A stretch of DNA of 64,000 nucleotides, taken from positions 145,693,246 through 145,757,245 of the forward strand of contig NC_073304.1 of assembly GCF_027595985.1 (NCBI RefSeq), read 5' to 3'. The translations under genes and the position numbers were made by a program. The notes below the pieces were generated by a model. That model had not been told where the DNA came from. It did not search any database and worked only from the letters and a program-made list of their open reading frames with translations. This DNA is from Sorex araneus (taxonomy: Eukaryota > Chordata > Mammalia > Eulipotyphla > Soricidae). Shown in pieces: positions 10,420 through 22,169 of the stretch; position 1 is the first letter of the stretch, and every line of letters begins with the position of its first letter.

Positions 10420-12292
10420 AAGACTAACTTGATTGTCTGTATTTTCAATGCACGTACACTGGCATTAGAAGCATCCACTAAGGACCTGATGGTGCAAGCG
10501 CAGAAGAACAAGTACATCATTGGTCTGACCAAAAAGAGAAGACATCAATCACATCACGCCATTTTCGACACTGGAGAAGAATTGTTCCTCAGAACATGCG
10601 ACAACAGAGGTGTCAGTGGTGTCGGTGTCCTTGTCAATACGAACATTGCCATGAGCATTGATTCATTTGAATGCTTAACACCCCGAATCGGACGATTACG
10701 CTTGAATAGATGTGGCTCACTGTCTGCAGTTTCTATCTTTGTCGTCTATGCAACAACATCCAACTACAATGAAGAAGAAATTGAGAGATTCTACATGGAA
10801 CTGGAAAAGTTCTATAAAGAAGACCACACCTTCTACAAGATCATTGTTGGTGATTTTAATGCCAAGATAGGTCCAAGAAGGTCTCCCGAAGAACTCTACA
10901 TTGGGACCCATGGCCTAGAATGGAATGATCAGGGTGAGAGACTATCAGAATTCATCATGTTGACCAAGACCATCCGTGGTAACTCACAGTTCCAGAAGGC
11001 CAAATCTAAACGCTGGATATGGGAGTCTCCCGGTGGACAGTTCCACAATGAAATTGACCACATCATATTCAATCAAAGGTTTTGCCTGACCGATATCACT
11101 GTTGTCCAAAAATTCCAAACAGGATCGGACCACTGGCTCCTTCGTGCAAAATTCTACTTCACAGAGCAGGGAGAAAGGTCTGCAAAATTTAAGTCTAAGA
11201 AGGCAACTCCCAGAATGAGCACCAATTGGGAGCTCTTTAGCACTATTGCAGCAACGTGGGAAGATGCTGTCCTTGACAACATCGACGAGGAATACGATTG
11301 ACTGGTTCAGCACCTCCATGACTGTGCGAAGAATGCTGAGTGAGAAAGCCACAAATAGACGCCTGTCTTCGGAAACTCTCGAGGCAACCACAAGCTAACG
11401 TCCAAGCTCGCAAAGCTGTGCAGAGATGCGATAAAGAAAGACCTCAAAGAGAGAAGAGCAGCAGTGTTGGCTGATGCGGCAGAAGCTGGAAAAAGTATTC
11501 GCAATGCTCACCTATCCTTCGCCAACTACAAGACCAAGATGACTGCCCTCCGACGTCCCGATGGATCTATCACATCTTCCAGAAAGACAATGGAAAGGAT
11601 TATTCACGACTTCTACTCGGATCTCTTTAACAGCCATGTTCACCTGTCCATATACCAAATTCCGCAGGAAGGATATATCGTTCCCAACATCCTCCGTTCC
11701 GAAATCCAACACGCCATTTCATTGATAAAGATGCGTATAGCACCTGGTCTGAACAAGATCAGACCTGAACACCTGAAGAATCTAGTACTCATCAATACAC
11801 TGGCTCGGCTCTTTACACACTACCTGTCTGAATGCAAGGTTCCGTCTCAGTGGAAAACCATTCTGTTGTACAAGAAGGGAGACATCCATGACATCGACAA
11901 CTATCACCCATTCTGCCTGCTGTCTTTGTCTACAAGTTATTCACCTGTGTCATCCTGAATAGAATAGGCAGAACACTAGACAAAGGACAACCATGCGAGC
12001 AAGCCGGGTTCCGAGGGGGATTCAGCACGAGAGACCATATCCACACAGTGACCAAACTCATTGAAGTTTCGCTAGAGTTCAAGATGCCACTCTGTCTGAC
12101 ATTCATTGACTTAAAGAAGGCCTTTGATTCTGTTGAGACTGAGGCGGTCATCAAAGCCCTAGCCAAACAGGGCGTTCAAACTCAGTATATCAAAATCCTT
12201 CGTGAGCTGTACTGTGGATTCACCACCAGGATCTCACCATTCTACAAGGAAGTGATCATTGATGTAAAGAGAGGGGTAAGGCAGGGCGATAC
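10420..12292 (+). pseudogene. RTE-class LINE: endonuclease and first part of reverse transcriptase, decayed
   Basis: This encodes an apurinic-like endonuclease followed by reverse transcriptase. The endonuclease frame is open from 10,429 to 11,301 (290 codons), with IVGDFNAKIG at about residues 140-149 and a GSDHWLL motif at about 233-239. The motif that usually carries a catalytic Glu (ETR) reads GLTKKRRH, so the endonuclease is probably dead. The frame then stops at a TGA (11,299) in a context expecting CGA, consistent with CpG decay. A frameshift follows, then RT sequence at 11,464-11,958 (LLYKKGDIHDI) and 12,048-12,292 (FIDLKKAFDSV, then VRQGD). It is interrupted at 12,293 by an LTR. The protein strongly recalls RTE elements of strongylid nematodes, from memory. 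Confidence 0.85.
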
Positions 12293-13360
12293 TGTAAAAT
12301 ACTAATGCACGCCAAAGGGCGTGTGCACTTGAGGGCTCTCTGGGCGGCTCTATCTCACCGCTCCAGTTTGTGCCCTGGAACTGCTGTGTGTGGACTGGAT
12401 CAGGATGGCTGTTGGCCAAGGACAGGTGAAGGAAGAATGAGGACCAAGCTGGTTGCTGATTAGTTACTGTATATTCAATCTTCCATCTTTCTCATCTCCT
12501 GCACTCCTAGCTCTGTCTTCTCTCTGGATCTACCACAGCCCCTCTCTTGTCTCTCTCCTTCCTTTTTCTCTCTCACCCTTGCCCCTAGGCTGCACACAGC
12601 CAGGTAACAAAATCAACATAAGAAAGCCCTTCCTGAGGGCCCACCAAGTTCAAAGGGAACACAACCTAGGGGCATTCCAAACTCTTCCTGACTGCCAGTA
12701 GGCAAAATACCTCTTAAGGGGTTTTTCTCCTCTCCTTAGTCCAAACATTCATTAACATCTTAATACTAGTTATTTTTGTATGGACATAGCAAGAGACACA
12801 TTGAGGCTTGCAAGGCTGCTCTCCTGGCAACATCTTGCCACAGAATCAACTACAGCACTCAGGCCAGATTAATCATTCCTCACCCTCGCAGGGTCCAAAT
12901 CTAGTTATCACTATTTGGATTATGACAGTATTTGTCCATGACCAATCTCTTAACTTATAGTTAAGAATTAGGCACTGTGGCCAGGCCCATCTCGATGCCA
13001 GGGTAGCACACAACTCACTGCTTGCCCTGGGTCCATCCCATTCATCGTCAGGACCCTGGTTTGGGGGGTGCTAGGAAGTAAGGGCAGCGGAGGTTTAGGT
13101 TGAGAGAACAGATGCCCAGGAGGAAAATATCATGTAGAGTCAAATGACTCCCAGGTTACAAAAGCATAGCATTTGCTAAGTCTTCCTGTGTCCTTAATGG
13201 CTCTGAATAAACTATGCAAAGGACTCAAGGAGAAGAGAAAAACAATACTTACAAGTCAACAGAACACAAAGAAAGAAGTTACAAACAAACATAGAGGAAT
13301 GGAGCACTGTGATGGGAGTAACCAATAAACCTAAACTACCTGAGGCTATGTTATCCTACA
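12293..13360 (-). mobile_element. Solo LTR inserted in the RTE reverse transcriptase
   Basis: The segment begins TGTAAAATACTAATGC and ends ATGTTATCCTACA, so both ends have the TG...CA form with matching TGTA/TACA termini. GATAC stands on both sides (12,288-12,292 and 13,361-13,365). Removing the insert rejoins the RTE reading frame at VRQGD followed by TISPKLFS-type sequence. A 5-bp duplication and about 1.07 kb length fit a solo LTR left by recombination of a provirus. Minus orientation is inferred from the AATAAA position in the related 6.2 kb copy. Confidence 0.85.
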
Positions 13361-14311
13361 GATACCATTTCACCGAAACTCTTCAGTGCCATCCTCAAGA
13401 ACATCATGCAATGACTGAAATGCGAAGGAATGGGAGTGAAGATAGATGGTCGGCAATTACACCACCTCCGCTTCACTGATGACATCGTTCTCATAACGCC
13501 AAACATTAGCCAAGTGGCACAAATGCTGGCCAACTTCGACCATGAGTGTGGAAAGGTCGGATTGCAACTGAATCTCAATAAGACGATGTTCATGAAAAAT
13601 GAACTAGTCCCTGAAGCTCCATTTGCTCTCAATGGAAGGAACAACTCTGAATGCAGCAGGTATGTGTACCTGGGTCGAGAAATCAACATGAGGAACGATT
13701 TGGCACCAGAACTGTGCAGGAGGAAGATAGCAGCGTGGAATGCCTTCAAGAGCGTCAAAGAAGTGGTTAAGAGGACAAAGAACCTCTGACTCTGGGCACA
13801 TCTTTTTGATTTCACTGTTCTTCCTGCACTAACATACGCCTCAGAGACCTGAGCCCTAGGCAAACAGGATGAGAACGCTATTCGGGTATCCCAAAGAGGA
13901 ATCGAAAGAGCTATGCTAGGAGTATCATGTCTCACTCAAGTGAGAGAAGGAATCCGGAGTTCTGACCTCCGTCAACAGTCAAGAATCAGGGATGCTGTCA
14001 CATTTGCCAAGGCATCAAAACTCAGATGGGCCGGTCACGTAATGCGATTTAGAGATGACTGCTGGGCTAGAGCTGTTACCAACTGGATTCCACGGGACAT
14101 CAGAAGACCGCTCACCAACTAGATGGTCAGATTTCTTCGTCAAATCCCTGAATGAACGATTTGAGGTTTTTCCTGTTCCTGGAGCAAGCAGATATCATTG
14201 GGCTGCACTAGCACGCAACAGGGACAAATGGCGACATTACTAGTGCCCACTCAAGCAAATCGAAGATCAACGGGACGACAAGTGATACAAGTGAAGTGGT
14301 ACAAGTGCATT
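13361..14311 (+). pseudogene. RTE-class LINE: rest of reverse transcriptase, C-terminal domain and 3' end
   Basis: The RT catalytic motif appears as RFTDDIVLITPN (from 13,469) after MGVKIDGRQLHHL. Both aspartates are present, although the family usually has Ala before them. The C-terminal region follows in several frames, through 13,789, then TYASET and VSQRGIERAMLGVSCLTQV, then WAGHVMRFRDD. Frameshifts and stops make it non-coding. The 3' end is cattactagtgcccactcaa, gcaaatcgaagatcaacggg and a short direct-repeat tail acaagtgatacaagtg, not poly(A), as in RTE elements. This end is shared with the RTE-tailed repeats in the window. Confidence 0.85.
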
Positions 14312-14479
14312 TGTCATATTTGTGATTTAGTGTGCTTTGTGGAATTATGCTGAATATCTGTTTTCCCCATTGCACTAGGGTATGATGGGGCCTAGTACTT
14401 TGGCTTAATATGTCTGGCACTATGTCCTGTAATATTTACAGCACACATTACATAAAATTGAACCTTAAAAATATATATT

Positions 14480-14752
14480 TATTTTTATAACCTTGCACAG
14501 AGTACTGAGGTCATGCCTGTTCATATTCAACCTGCTATGCAGGCTAAGTGGGCTGGACAATTCTGTTCTTGGGTCTTGAGGTGTGGTGCTGCTCACCAGA
14601 CTGTGCTAAGGGTCGCCATAGCCTTACTGGCAGTGCTCGGGTGCCCCCAGGGTCACACATCAACAGTGTGATATTAGGAATCACACTCAGTAATCAGCAC
14701 AAGCAAGGCATGTGCTCCAGCTCTTGGAGCTATCTCTCTAGCCTCCAAATTG
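14480..14752 (-). repeat. Older tRNA-derived SINE, minus strand
   Basis: gctctcttggagctatctct-like sequence at the right end (ctcttggagctatctctcta) and gcaaggcatgtgctccagct are complements of a SOR-like head. agtgctcgggtgcccccag resembles the body. Quite diverged; the left end is uncertain. Confidence 0.5.
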
Positions 14753-16603
14753 GACTTTTCATGGTGAACTTAGATCATCATTAGTAATGCTGCTTATCTG
14801 TAACTTATTTTAGAAAAAAATCATGTTCAAGAATGTGTATTTAAATTCATGTTCAGTAGTAATTTTTCTTTTGAGATCCTGTTTCCTCAAAAACAGGAAC
14901 AAACAGTAAAAACAGTAAAAAATTTTAAGGTAATTTTCCTTTGAAAAAATTCTCCAAAAGAATAAAACCAAAGCCGAAAGTGCCTGGGTCGCTGGCTGCC
15001 CCACTCTCTGCCATGCCACCTTGACAAGAGCAGGCCTAGGTGTCTGTCTGGTCCTCAGAGTGCGCCCAGCCACCATCCCTCACAGATAGCTGGTAACCTA
15101 GATGAGTTCCAACCTGCTCCTGAGACGGAGGAACCAGACCTTGGTGATGGTGGAAGCAGTGGCAGAGGGAAGAGCTGGAGAATCCAGCAGGAGGAGCCCT
15201 TAGGGGACCCCTTAGGCAGCCAGCTGAAGCAGTGAAATTCCTCCTCTTGTCTGTGGCTCCCACAGTCTGGAAGACTGGAAGGCTCTCTGGCCTCTACTGT
15301 CCCAGAGTGGGAGACTATGCCCTCTGCTGGCCAGGGGAAGTCCAGATCATTCCATAGGAATAGACCAGGCTGGAGAAAGGGTACACTTAATGTGTAGAAC
15401 AGATGTCCAAAGTTCTCCCTCCATAAGGCAAAAGAAAAAAATAAAGATTTTGAGAAGGAAAAGGTAGCCTAGAGTGGTTCATCTGATTATCTGATTTTTA
15501 ACCCATTGGGTCTTATCAGGTGTCTTCTGTTTGGGAGGAGCAGGGCAGCAGAATGGCCAGCAAAAGTCCAGCACAGAGTGCCTATCCTCAATCAATGTCT
15601 CCTCTGTGGCCAGGCCAATGAAGCTGAAACGGTATTTTGATCAGACCTTTCATCTTTTCACTAGGATCTGACCCTGTGCAAATTAGTAAGCTGCAAATGA
15701 AAAGTTGCATTGATTCTTCATGACCCACCAGTTTAACCGCCAATTAAATATTTGGCAATTTCTGAAAAGTAGATAAGTCTCTCAGAATGAAAACTGACCC
15801 CAGGAAGCACTTTCCAAAATAGAAGTTACACATCTGCCAGTGCCACCAGGAGCTCCAGGATGAGGGGTAGGTGGGTCAGGCTGGGAGCTAGAGTCTATTC
15901 TGGAAAATGCAAACCCTGGCATCTGTTCATGCCATGTCTGTCAAACAGTGCTGCACAGGATTAACCCCATGTGAGATACTTGTGAATGGGGGACAGTCAG
16001 ACCCACAGCAGTGGCTTGGGAGAGAAAGGCACAATGGTGACAAGAATCCATTCTTTCCAACAAGCTTTGTTTTGGCAATTATCATGACCCAAGTTCTTGG
16101 CAAAGTGCTGGGTATGAACAGCAGGCAGAAAGGCACCATGTCTGTTTTCACAGAGGAGTTGGCAATGGATTCAGGGGAAAGTGCTGGCTCAGATACACAT
16201 GCAGGCAGCATGTCCAGACACGAGCACATGCACAGAAATACACCCCAAAGGTCGCAAAGACTGTGATGCAGAAGGGTGTCTCATGTGGACACCCATAGTC
16301 TGAGAAGCAGAGGTGGCCCCAGATAAGGATATTGGTGGATGACTGAACCAGAGAAAAACCAAAGGGATTTCATAAACAGGGCCTTGGTATCAGCTGGTCA
16401 CCTGGAAGCAGAACCTGGGAAGATCAGGTCAGTTCCTGCAAAGTCTTGAGTGGCAGCCCTATCTGCCTGCCAGATTCAGGCAAGGTCCACGGAATGCTGA
16501 CACCAGACCCAATCAGAGAATCTGATTGCTAGGATCTAGGGTATAGTCTGGGCATCTGGAGTCAATTCAGATGATTCTAGTACACACATCGTTTGGTTGT
16601 CAG
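14753..16603. other. No gene seen
   Basis: About 1.85 kb of apparent unique sequence with moderate GC. Open frames of up to 119 codons (15,907-16,266) occur on both strands over the same bases, lack known motifs and are not supported as genes. Confidence 0.5.
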
Positions 16604-16635
16604 TACCCTGGAGAACCCTAACATTTCCTCTAACC

Positions 16636-16821
16636 GAGAGTATGGGGAATATTGTCTGCCATAGAGTCAGGGGGAGGATAGAAAAGGGGGGGTATACCGG
16701 GGATATTGGTGGTGGGGAATGTGCACTGGTGGGGGGATGGATGTTTGATCATTGTAAGATTATAACCCAAACATGAAAGCTTGTAACTATCTCATGGTGA
16801 TCCAATAAAATTAAAAAAAAA
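16636..16821 (+). mobile_element. L1 3' end, short insertion with target duplication
   Basis: Contains gggaatattgtctgccatag, gatattggtggtggggaatg and tgatccaataaaattaaaaa, the same tail type as 53,080-53,250. ATTTCCTCTAACC flanks it at 16,623-16,635 and 16,822-16,834. Only about 186 bp was copied. Confidence 0.9.
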
Positions 16822-16954
16822 ATTTCCTCTAACCTGGACTGGGTGTCACCTGCAGGCTGAAATGTGACTAGAAGAATGTAGGAAGAGGAATTCAGCATAT
16901 CATGGCCATTAGGAACTCTGGGAATTTGTTCTCTTAATAACAACAGAAACAAAA

Positions 16955-17775
16955 ACCCTGAGACCTCATGCCTGCTCAGATTGGGACTGGGCCTCTTCTG
17001 CCCAGATTTCCCATTTTCCAGTAGCTAGGTGGGACTGGCGCTGGCGCTGTGTAATCCCACCAATGGCCAACATCCAGACAGAGACTTAAAACCAAGTTCC
17101 CAGAAGAGAGAGAGGCAGAGAGTCTCTTTTCCACGCGCCTGGATGTCTTCCCTGAGGCCCCTCCAAGGGGATGTGTTTCAGCTTCCCTCCCCACCCTGAG
17201 CAGAATTCCTGCGACCGAAGAACTCCAGAGCCTTAGCCACAGCCATGCTCAAGGCTCTACACATTCGGCTGTGGCCCCTCTCCACACGCATGAAGGTACC
17301 GGCAGAGGAACCCAGGTGTGTGGGACCTGGGGCTGAGATCTCCAAGCCTGTTCGGGTGGGGACTGGGCCTCTTCCACCCAGATTTCCCATTTTCCAGTAG
17401 CTAGGTGGTCACACCCAGGGACTGCCCTCGGCACTGTGTAATCCCACCAACAGCCAACATCCAGAGACTTAAAACCAAGCTTCTGGAAGCGCGTAGCCTA
17501 GTTCTCCCTCTGGGAGAACCTGGCAAACTACCACAAGTTTCTTGCCCACATGGGAGAGCCTCTAAAACTCCCCATGGTGTATTCATATGCCAAAACCAGT
17601 AATAATGCTGGGTCTCATTCCCCTGACCCTGAAAGAGCCTCCAATGTAGCATCATTGGGAAGGCCGAGTAAAGAGAGTCTTCTAAAATTTCAGGGCTAGG
17701 ACGAATGGAGACATTATTGAGACCACTGGAGAAATTCGACAATCAATAGGATGATGATGATGATGATGGTGATGA
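16955..17775 (+). repeat. RTE-tailed non-autonomous element with internal duplication
   Basis: The block gggactgggcctcttc(t/c)gcccag through ttttccagtagctaggtgg occurs twice (about 16,980-17,030 and 17,356-17,408). The copy is therefore compound, either a tandem dimer or two insertions. The end is gagaccactggagaaattcg, acaatcaatagg and (GAT)n to 17,775. It has no coding capacity. Confidence 0.7.
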
Positions 17776-18990
17776 TGCCCCTAGGTAAAACAATTTAGAT
17801 CTTAGAATGCAACAAGCTTGCAAAAGTGCATTCAGGAAATAGAATAGATAATAGATATCTGCAACTGCAAAAGTGCACTGGACAAATACAGCATAACTGG
17901 ATAGGGTCTTCTAGATGTGAGACTGTATGGGTAAAAATAAAGTAAGAAACTGTCAGGACTTGACTCTGAGGTACCTTCTGATAGCTATGTAAACACCCCT
18001 TCCCCCCTCATTTTCAGGTACCTATTGAATGTTGATGCTATTAACTTCTCTGAATTTCTCTGTCCACAGTGGGTCACCTGCTGGGAGCCTATGGGGCTGT
18101 GAGCAGCAATACTGTATTAAGTAAATGGCCATCCTAAGTAACCACTGGTGGCTAAACTTTGGGCAGCCTGTGTTTTTTGTCTCCTTTTGTGTTTTCCCAT
18201 CTCATTCTCTGTAACCGACCCCTGATAGATGGGGTCACATCTATGTATAGCTTTAGACAAGCATCAACTCCGTGCATATTTCAGGATTTAGAGGCTTTTT
18301 ACTTCTTCCTCCTGTTCCCTGGAGCCTGTCTGATGGTATAGCAGTAAAAAGGGGAGGGAAAAACTGAAGCCAGTCAATTCCAAAATCTATCCTGGGGGAA
18401 TGGTCAGGTGACTGATAGCTGAGTGGCTGCTGAGCCCTCCCTGCCTCTCACTCCCACACCCCTGTAACTAGCTGGCCTTGACGTCACAGCTGCTGTCATG
18501 GACAGCAGACATGACTGCTATACCCTGGAGAACCCTAACATTTCCTCTAACTCCAGAAATACTTTGTTGCTCCAGAAATACTTTGTTGTAATTGTCTTTA
18601 GTCCTCCCAGTTGAAAGAGGGCCACCTCCACTGCCTACTCTGCCCGGTGCTTAGGCCAAGGGTGGACACTGACCTCACCATTTTCTGTTCCTGCCAGTTC
18701 TATACAGTAAAACATTTTCCAAGGAAAAGCTATGAGAAATAATGCATGCATTCCTGAATTATCTGATAAACAAATATTACTTCTTATTGATCCCACTTGG
18801 CCAAGTTGTATGTGTAGCTGTGGTTCTTGACGTTTGCTCCTTTACTCTTTGGAAAAGTGGTCTGTCCCCACACCACCTCTTCCTTGCATGTCTCTTTCTT
18901 CTTTCTCTTTCCCTTTTTCCTCTCTATTTAGCTCCTGGTCTTATTCTCTTTCCTACCTCTGTCTCCAGACCTCTCTTTCAGTGTCTTTCC
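17776..18990. other. No gene seen; small tandem duplications
   Basis: Apparent unique sequence. ctccagaaatactttgttg occurs twice in tandem at about 18,552-18,592. A 31-bp stretch at 18,521-18,551 exactly repeats 16,604-16,634. Confidence 0.55.
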
Positions 18991-18994
18991 CCTC

Positions 18995-19084
18995 TTTAAT
19001 TTCTTTTTTTCAATTTTATTTTATTGTTTTTATGAATCACCATGAGATACAGTTGCAGACTTACAAATTTTCGTGACTACATTT
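18995..19084 (-). mobile_element. Old L1 3' end, left part (split by nested L1)
   Basis: Minus-strand L1 tail: tgaatcaccatgagatacag then acttacaaattttcgtgact. It resumes at 22,170. The TCGTGACTACATTT at the break is duplicated on the other side. Confidence 0.8.
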
Positions 19085-20695
19085 TTTAATAATTTATTTA
19101 TTTATTTAATTAGTGAGTCACAGTGAGGTTACTATTACAGATTCACACATTTTAGTGCTTGTTTTTCCCTCATGTAATGTTCGAGAGCCCATCCCTCCAC
19201 CAGTGTCCATTCTCTACCACTTATGTACCCGGTATGTCTCCCACCCCCCTATCCCATCCCCCCCACCCCACTCCGCCTCTGTGGCAGAGCATTCCAATTT
19301 GTTCTCTCTCTCTCCTTTTGGATGTTGTGGTTTGCAATAGGGGTATTGAGTGGCCATCGTGTTTAGTCTCTAGTGTACTTTCAGCGTGCATCTCCCTCCC
19401 CGCTCGGGATTTTCAATTACATTTTACTTGGTGTTCCCTTCGCTATCTGGGATGACTTTCCCCCAGTGTGTGAGGCTAGCTTCCAAGCCATGGAGCCAAC
19501 CTCCTGGTATTATATACTACTATTCTCGGGTACTAGTTTCCTACTCTGTCATTTTATATTCCAGAGATGAGTGCCATCTTTCTACATCTGTCCCTCTCTT
19601 TCTGGCTCATTTCACTTAGCATGATACTTTCCATGTTGATCCACTTATATGCAGAGTTCATAACTTCATTTTTTTTCTAACAGCTGCATAGTATTCCATT
19701 GTATAGATGTACCAAAGTTTCTTCAACCAGTCATCTGTTCTTGGGCACTCGGGTTTTTTCCAGATTCTGGCTATTGTAAACAGTGCCGCAATGAACATAT
19801 AAGTGCAGATGTCATTTCGACTGCACTTTTTTGCCTCTCCAGGATATATTCCCAGAAGTGGTATTGCTGGATCAAATGGAAGCTCAATTTCTAAATTTTT
19901 GAGAAGTGTCCATATTGTTTTCCAAAGGGGCTGGACAGTTGGCATTTCCACCAGCAGTGTAGAAGGGTTCTTTTCTCCCCACATCCTCTCTAACAGCGGT
20001 TGCTTTTGTTCTTTTGGATGTGTGCCATTCTCTGTGGTGTGAGGTGGTATCTCATAGTTGTTTTGATCTGCATCTCCCTGATGATTAGTGATGCAGAGCA
20101 TTTTTTCATGTACCTTTTAGCTATTCATATCTCTTTCTTGGAAAAGTTTCTGTTCATTTCTTTGGCACATTTTCTGATAGGGTTGGATGTTTTCTTCTTG
20201 TAGAGTTCAACTAGTGCTTTGTATACCCTTGATATCAATCCTTTATCAGATGGGTATTGGGTGAATATCCTTTACCATTTTGTAGATTGCCTTTGTATTC
20301 TGGTCCCTGTGTCTTTTGCAGTGCAGAAGCTTCTTAGTTTAATGTAGTCCCATTTGTTTGTCTCTGTTTTTTCTTGATTGCTTAGTTCCATGTCCTCTTT
20401 GAAGATACTTTTAGCTTCAATATCGTGAAGGGTTTTGCCGACCTTGTCTTCAATGTACCTTATGGTTTGTGGTCTGATGTTGAGGTCTTTCATCCATTTT
20501 GATCTGACTTTTGTGCATGGTGTCAGGTCGAGGTCTAAGCCCATTCTTTTGCATGTGGTTGTCCAGTTGTGCCAGCACCCTTTGTTGAAGAGGCTTTCCT
20601 TGCTCCACTTCACTTTTCTTGCCCCCTTATCAAAGATTATATGATCATACACTTGGGGTAGTGTGTTGGGATATTCCACTCTGTTCCATTGGTCT
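19085..20695 (-). mobile_element. L1, minus-strand part of a twin-primed insertion
   Basis: The 3' end is at left: aattagtgagtcacagtgag, followed by the tail type that contains ttggatgttgtggtttgcaa. The ORF2 C-terminal region is readable on the minus strand at 19,658-20,101 and 20,272-20,679, with frameshifts. The sense sequence continues upstream to about 20,695, where orientation switches. It is part of a single insertion spanning 19,085-22,155, flanked by TCGTGACTACATTT at 19,071-19,084 and 22,156-22,169. Confidence 0.9.
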
Positions 20696-22155
20696 GAGGC
20701 TCTACCAGCAAAAGGAACCCAAACCAGATCAAAGGAAAGAAATAATAAAACTTAGAGCAGAAATTAATGATATGGAAACCCGAAAAACAATCCTAAAGAT
20801 AATGAAACCAAGAGCTGGTTCTTCGAGAACATGAACAAGATTGATAAACAGCTAGCAAGACTCAATAAAGAAAGAGAGAGAACCCTAATAAACCAAATCA
20901 GAAATGAAAAGGGGACATCACAACAGAAACCAAGGAGATTCAAAAGATCATCAGAGACTACTTTGAAAGGCTGTATGCCACAAAAAAAGAGAACCTAAAG
21001 AAATGGACAAATTCCTTGATTCCTATAATCTCCCAAGACTGAATGAAGAAGACTTGGAATACCTGAATAGGCCCATAAGTATCAAGGAAATCGAAACTGC
21101 AATCAAGAGTCTCCCCAAAAACAAAAGCCCAGGTCCAGATGGATTCACTGGTGAATTCTTCCAAACATTTAAAGAAGATTTGTTTCCAGTTCTCCTCAAG
21201 CTTTTCCAGGAAATTGAAAAGACAGGAACTCTCCCGAATAGTTTCTATGAGACACATATCTCCCTAATACCAAAATCAAACAAAGACACCACTAACAAAG
21301 AAAACTATAGACCAATATCCCTGATGAACACCGATGCGAAGATCCTCAACAAAATACTAGCAAATAGGATCCAAAAACTCATCAAACATGGTCATACACC
21401 ATGACCAAGTGGAATTCATCCTGGGCATGCAAGGATGGTTTAACATTCGGAAATCAATCAATATAATCCATCATATCAACAAAAGTAAAGATAAAAACCA
21501 TATTATCATATCAATAGATGCAGAGAAAGAATTTGACAAGATCCAACACCCATTCATGATAAAAACTCTCACCAAAATGGGTATAGAAGGGACTTCCCTA
21601 AAGATTGTCAAAGCCATCTACCATGAACCTACAGCAAGCATTATCATCAACGGGGAAAAACTAAGGGCCTTTCCTCTAAGATTGGGGACAAGACAAGGAT
21701 GCTTACTCTCACCACTTCTCTTCAATATAGTACTGGAAGTACTAGCAATAGCCATTAGACAAGAAAAAGATATTAAGGGCATTCAGATGGGAAAGGAAGA
21801 AATCATATTCTCACTATTCACAGACGATATGATACCATATCTAGAGAAGCCTAAAATCTCTACTAAGAAACTCTTAGAAACAATTGACCTGTATAGTAAG
21901 GTCTCAGGCTACAAAGTCAATACCCCAAAAATCATGGCCTTACTATATGCAAGCAATGAAACAGTGGAAAGGGACATGAAAAATCAATCCCGTTCACAAT
22001 CGTGCCCCAGAAAATCAAATACCTTGGAATCAGCTTTACTAAAGAAGTAAAGGACCTCTACAAAGAAAACTATAAAACACTACTCCATGAAATAAAAGAG
22101 GATATGAGGAAATGGAAACATATCCCCTGCTCATGGATAGGGAGAATAAACATTG
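20696..22155 (+). mobile_element. L1, inverted 5' part of the same insertion
   Basis: Plus-strand ORF2 sequence runs from about [15 protein letters not shown] (20,739) through the RT core. [13 protein letters not shown] is near 21,125, TRQGC near 21,692 and FTDDMIPYL near 21,818. It ends near IGRINIV at 22,155. Frames 21,003-21,404, 21,388-22,050 and 22,002-22,235 are separated by frameshifts. It ends about 90 codons upstream of where the minus-strand part begins, the expected geometry for twin priming with a small loss at the internal join. Confidence 0.88.
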
Positions 22156-22169
22156 TCGTGACTACATTT

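Noticed and set aside
15907-16266. Opposing open frames of 119 and 100 codons
   Set aside because: Overlapping on both strands, no known motif, no splice context or codon pattern. Likely chance.
17752-17775. CRISPR-like or satellite array from GAT repeats
   Set aside because: Simple trinucleotide tails of RTE-tailed elements, as also at 24.53 and 40.28 kb. No spacers.
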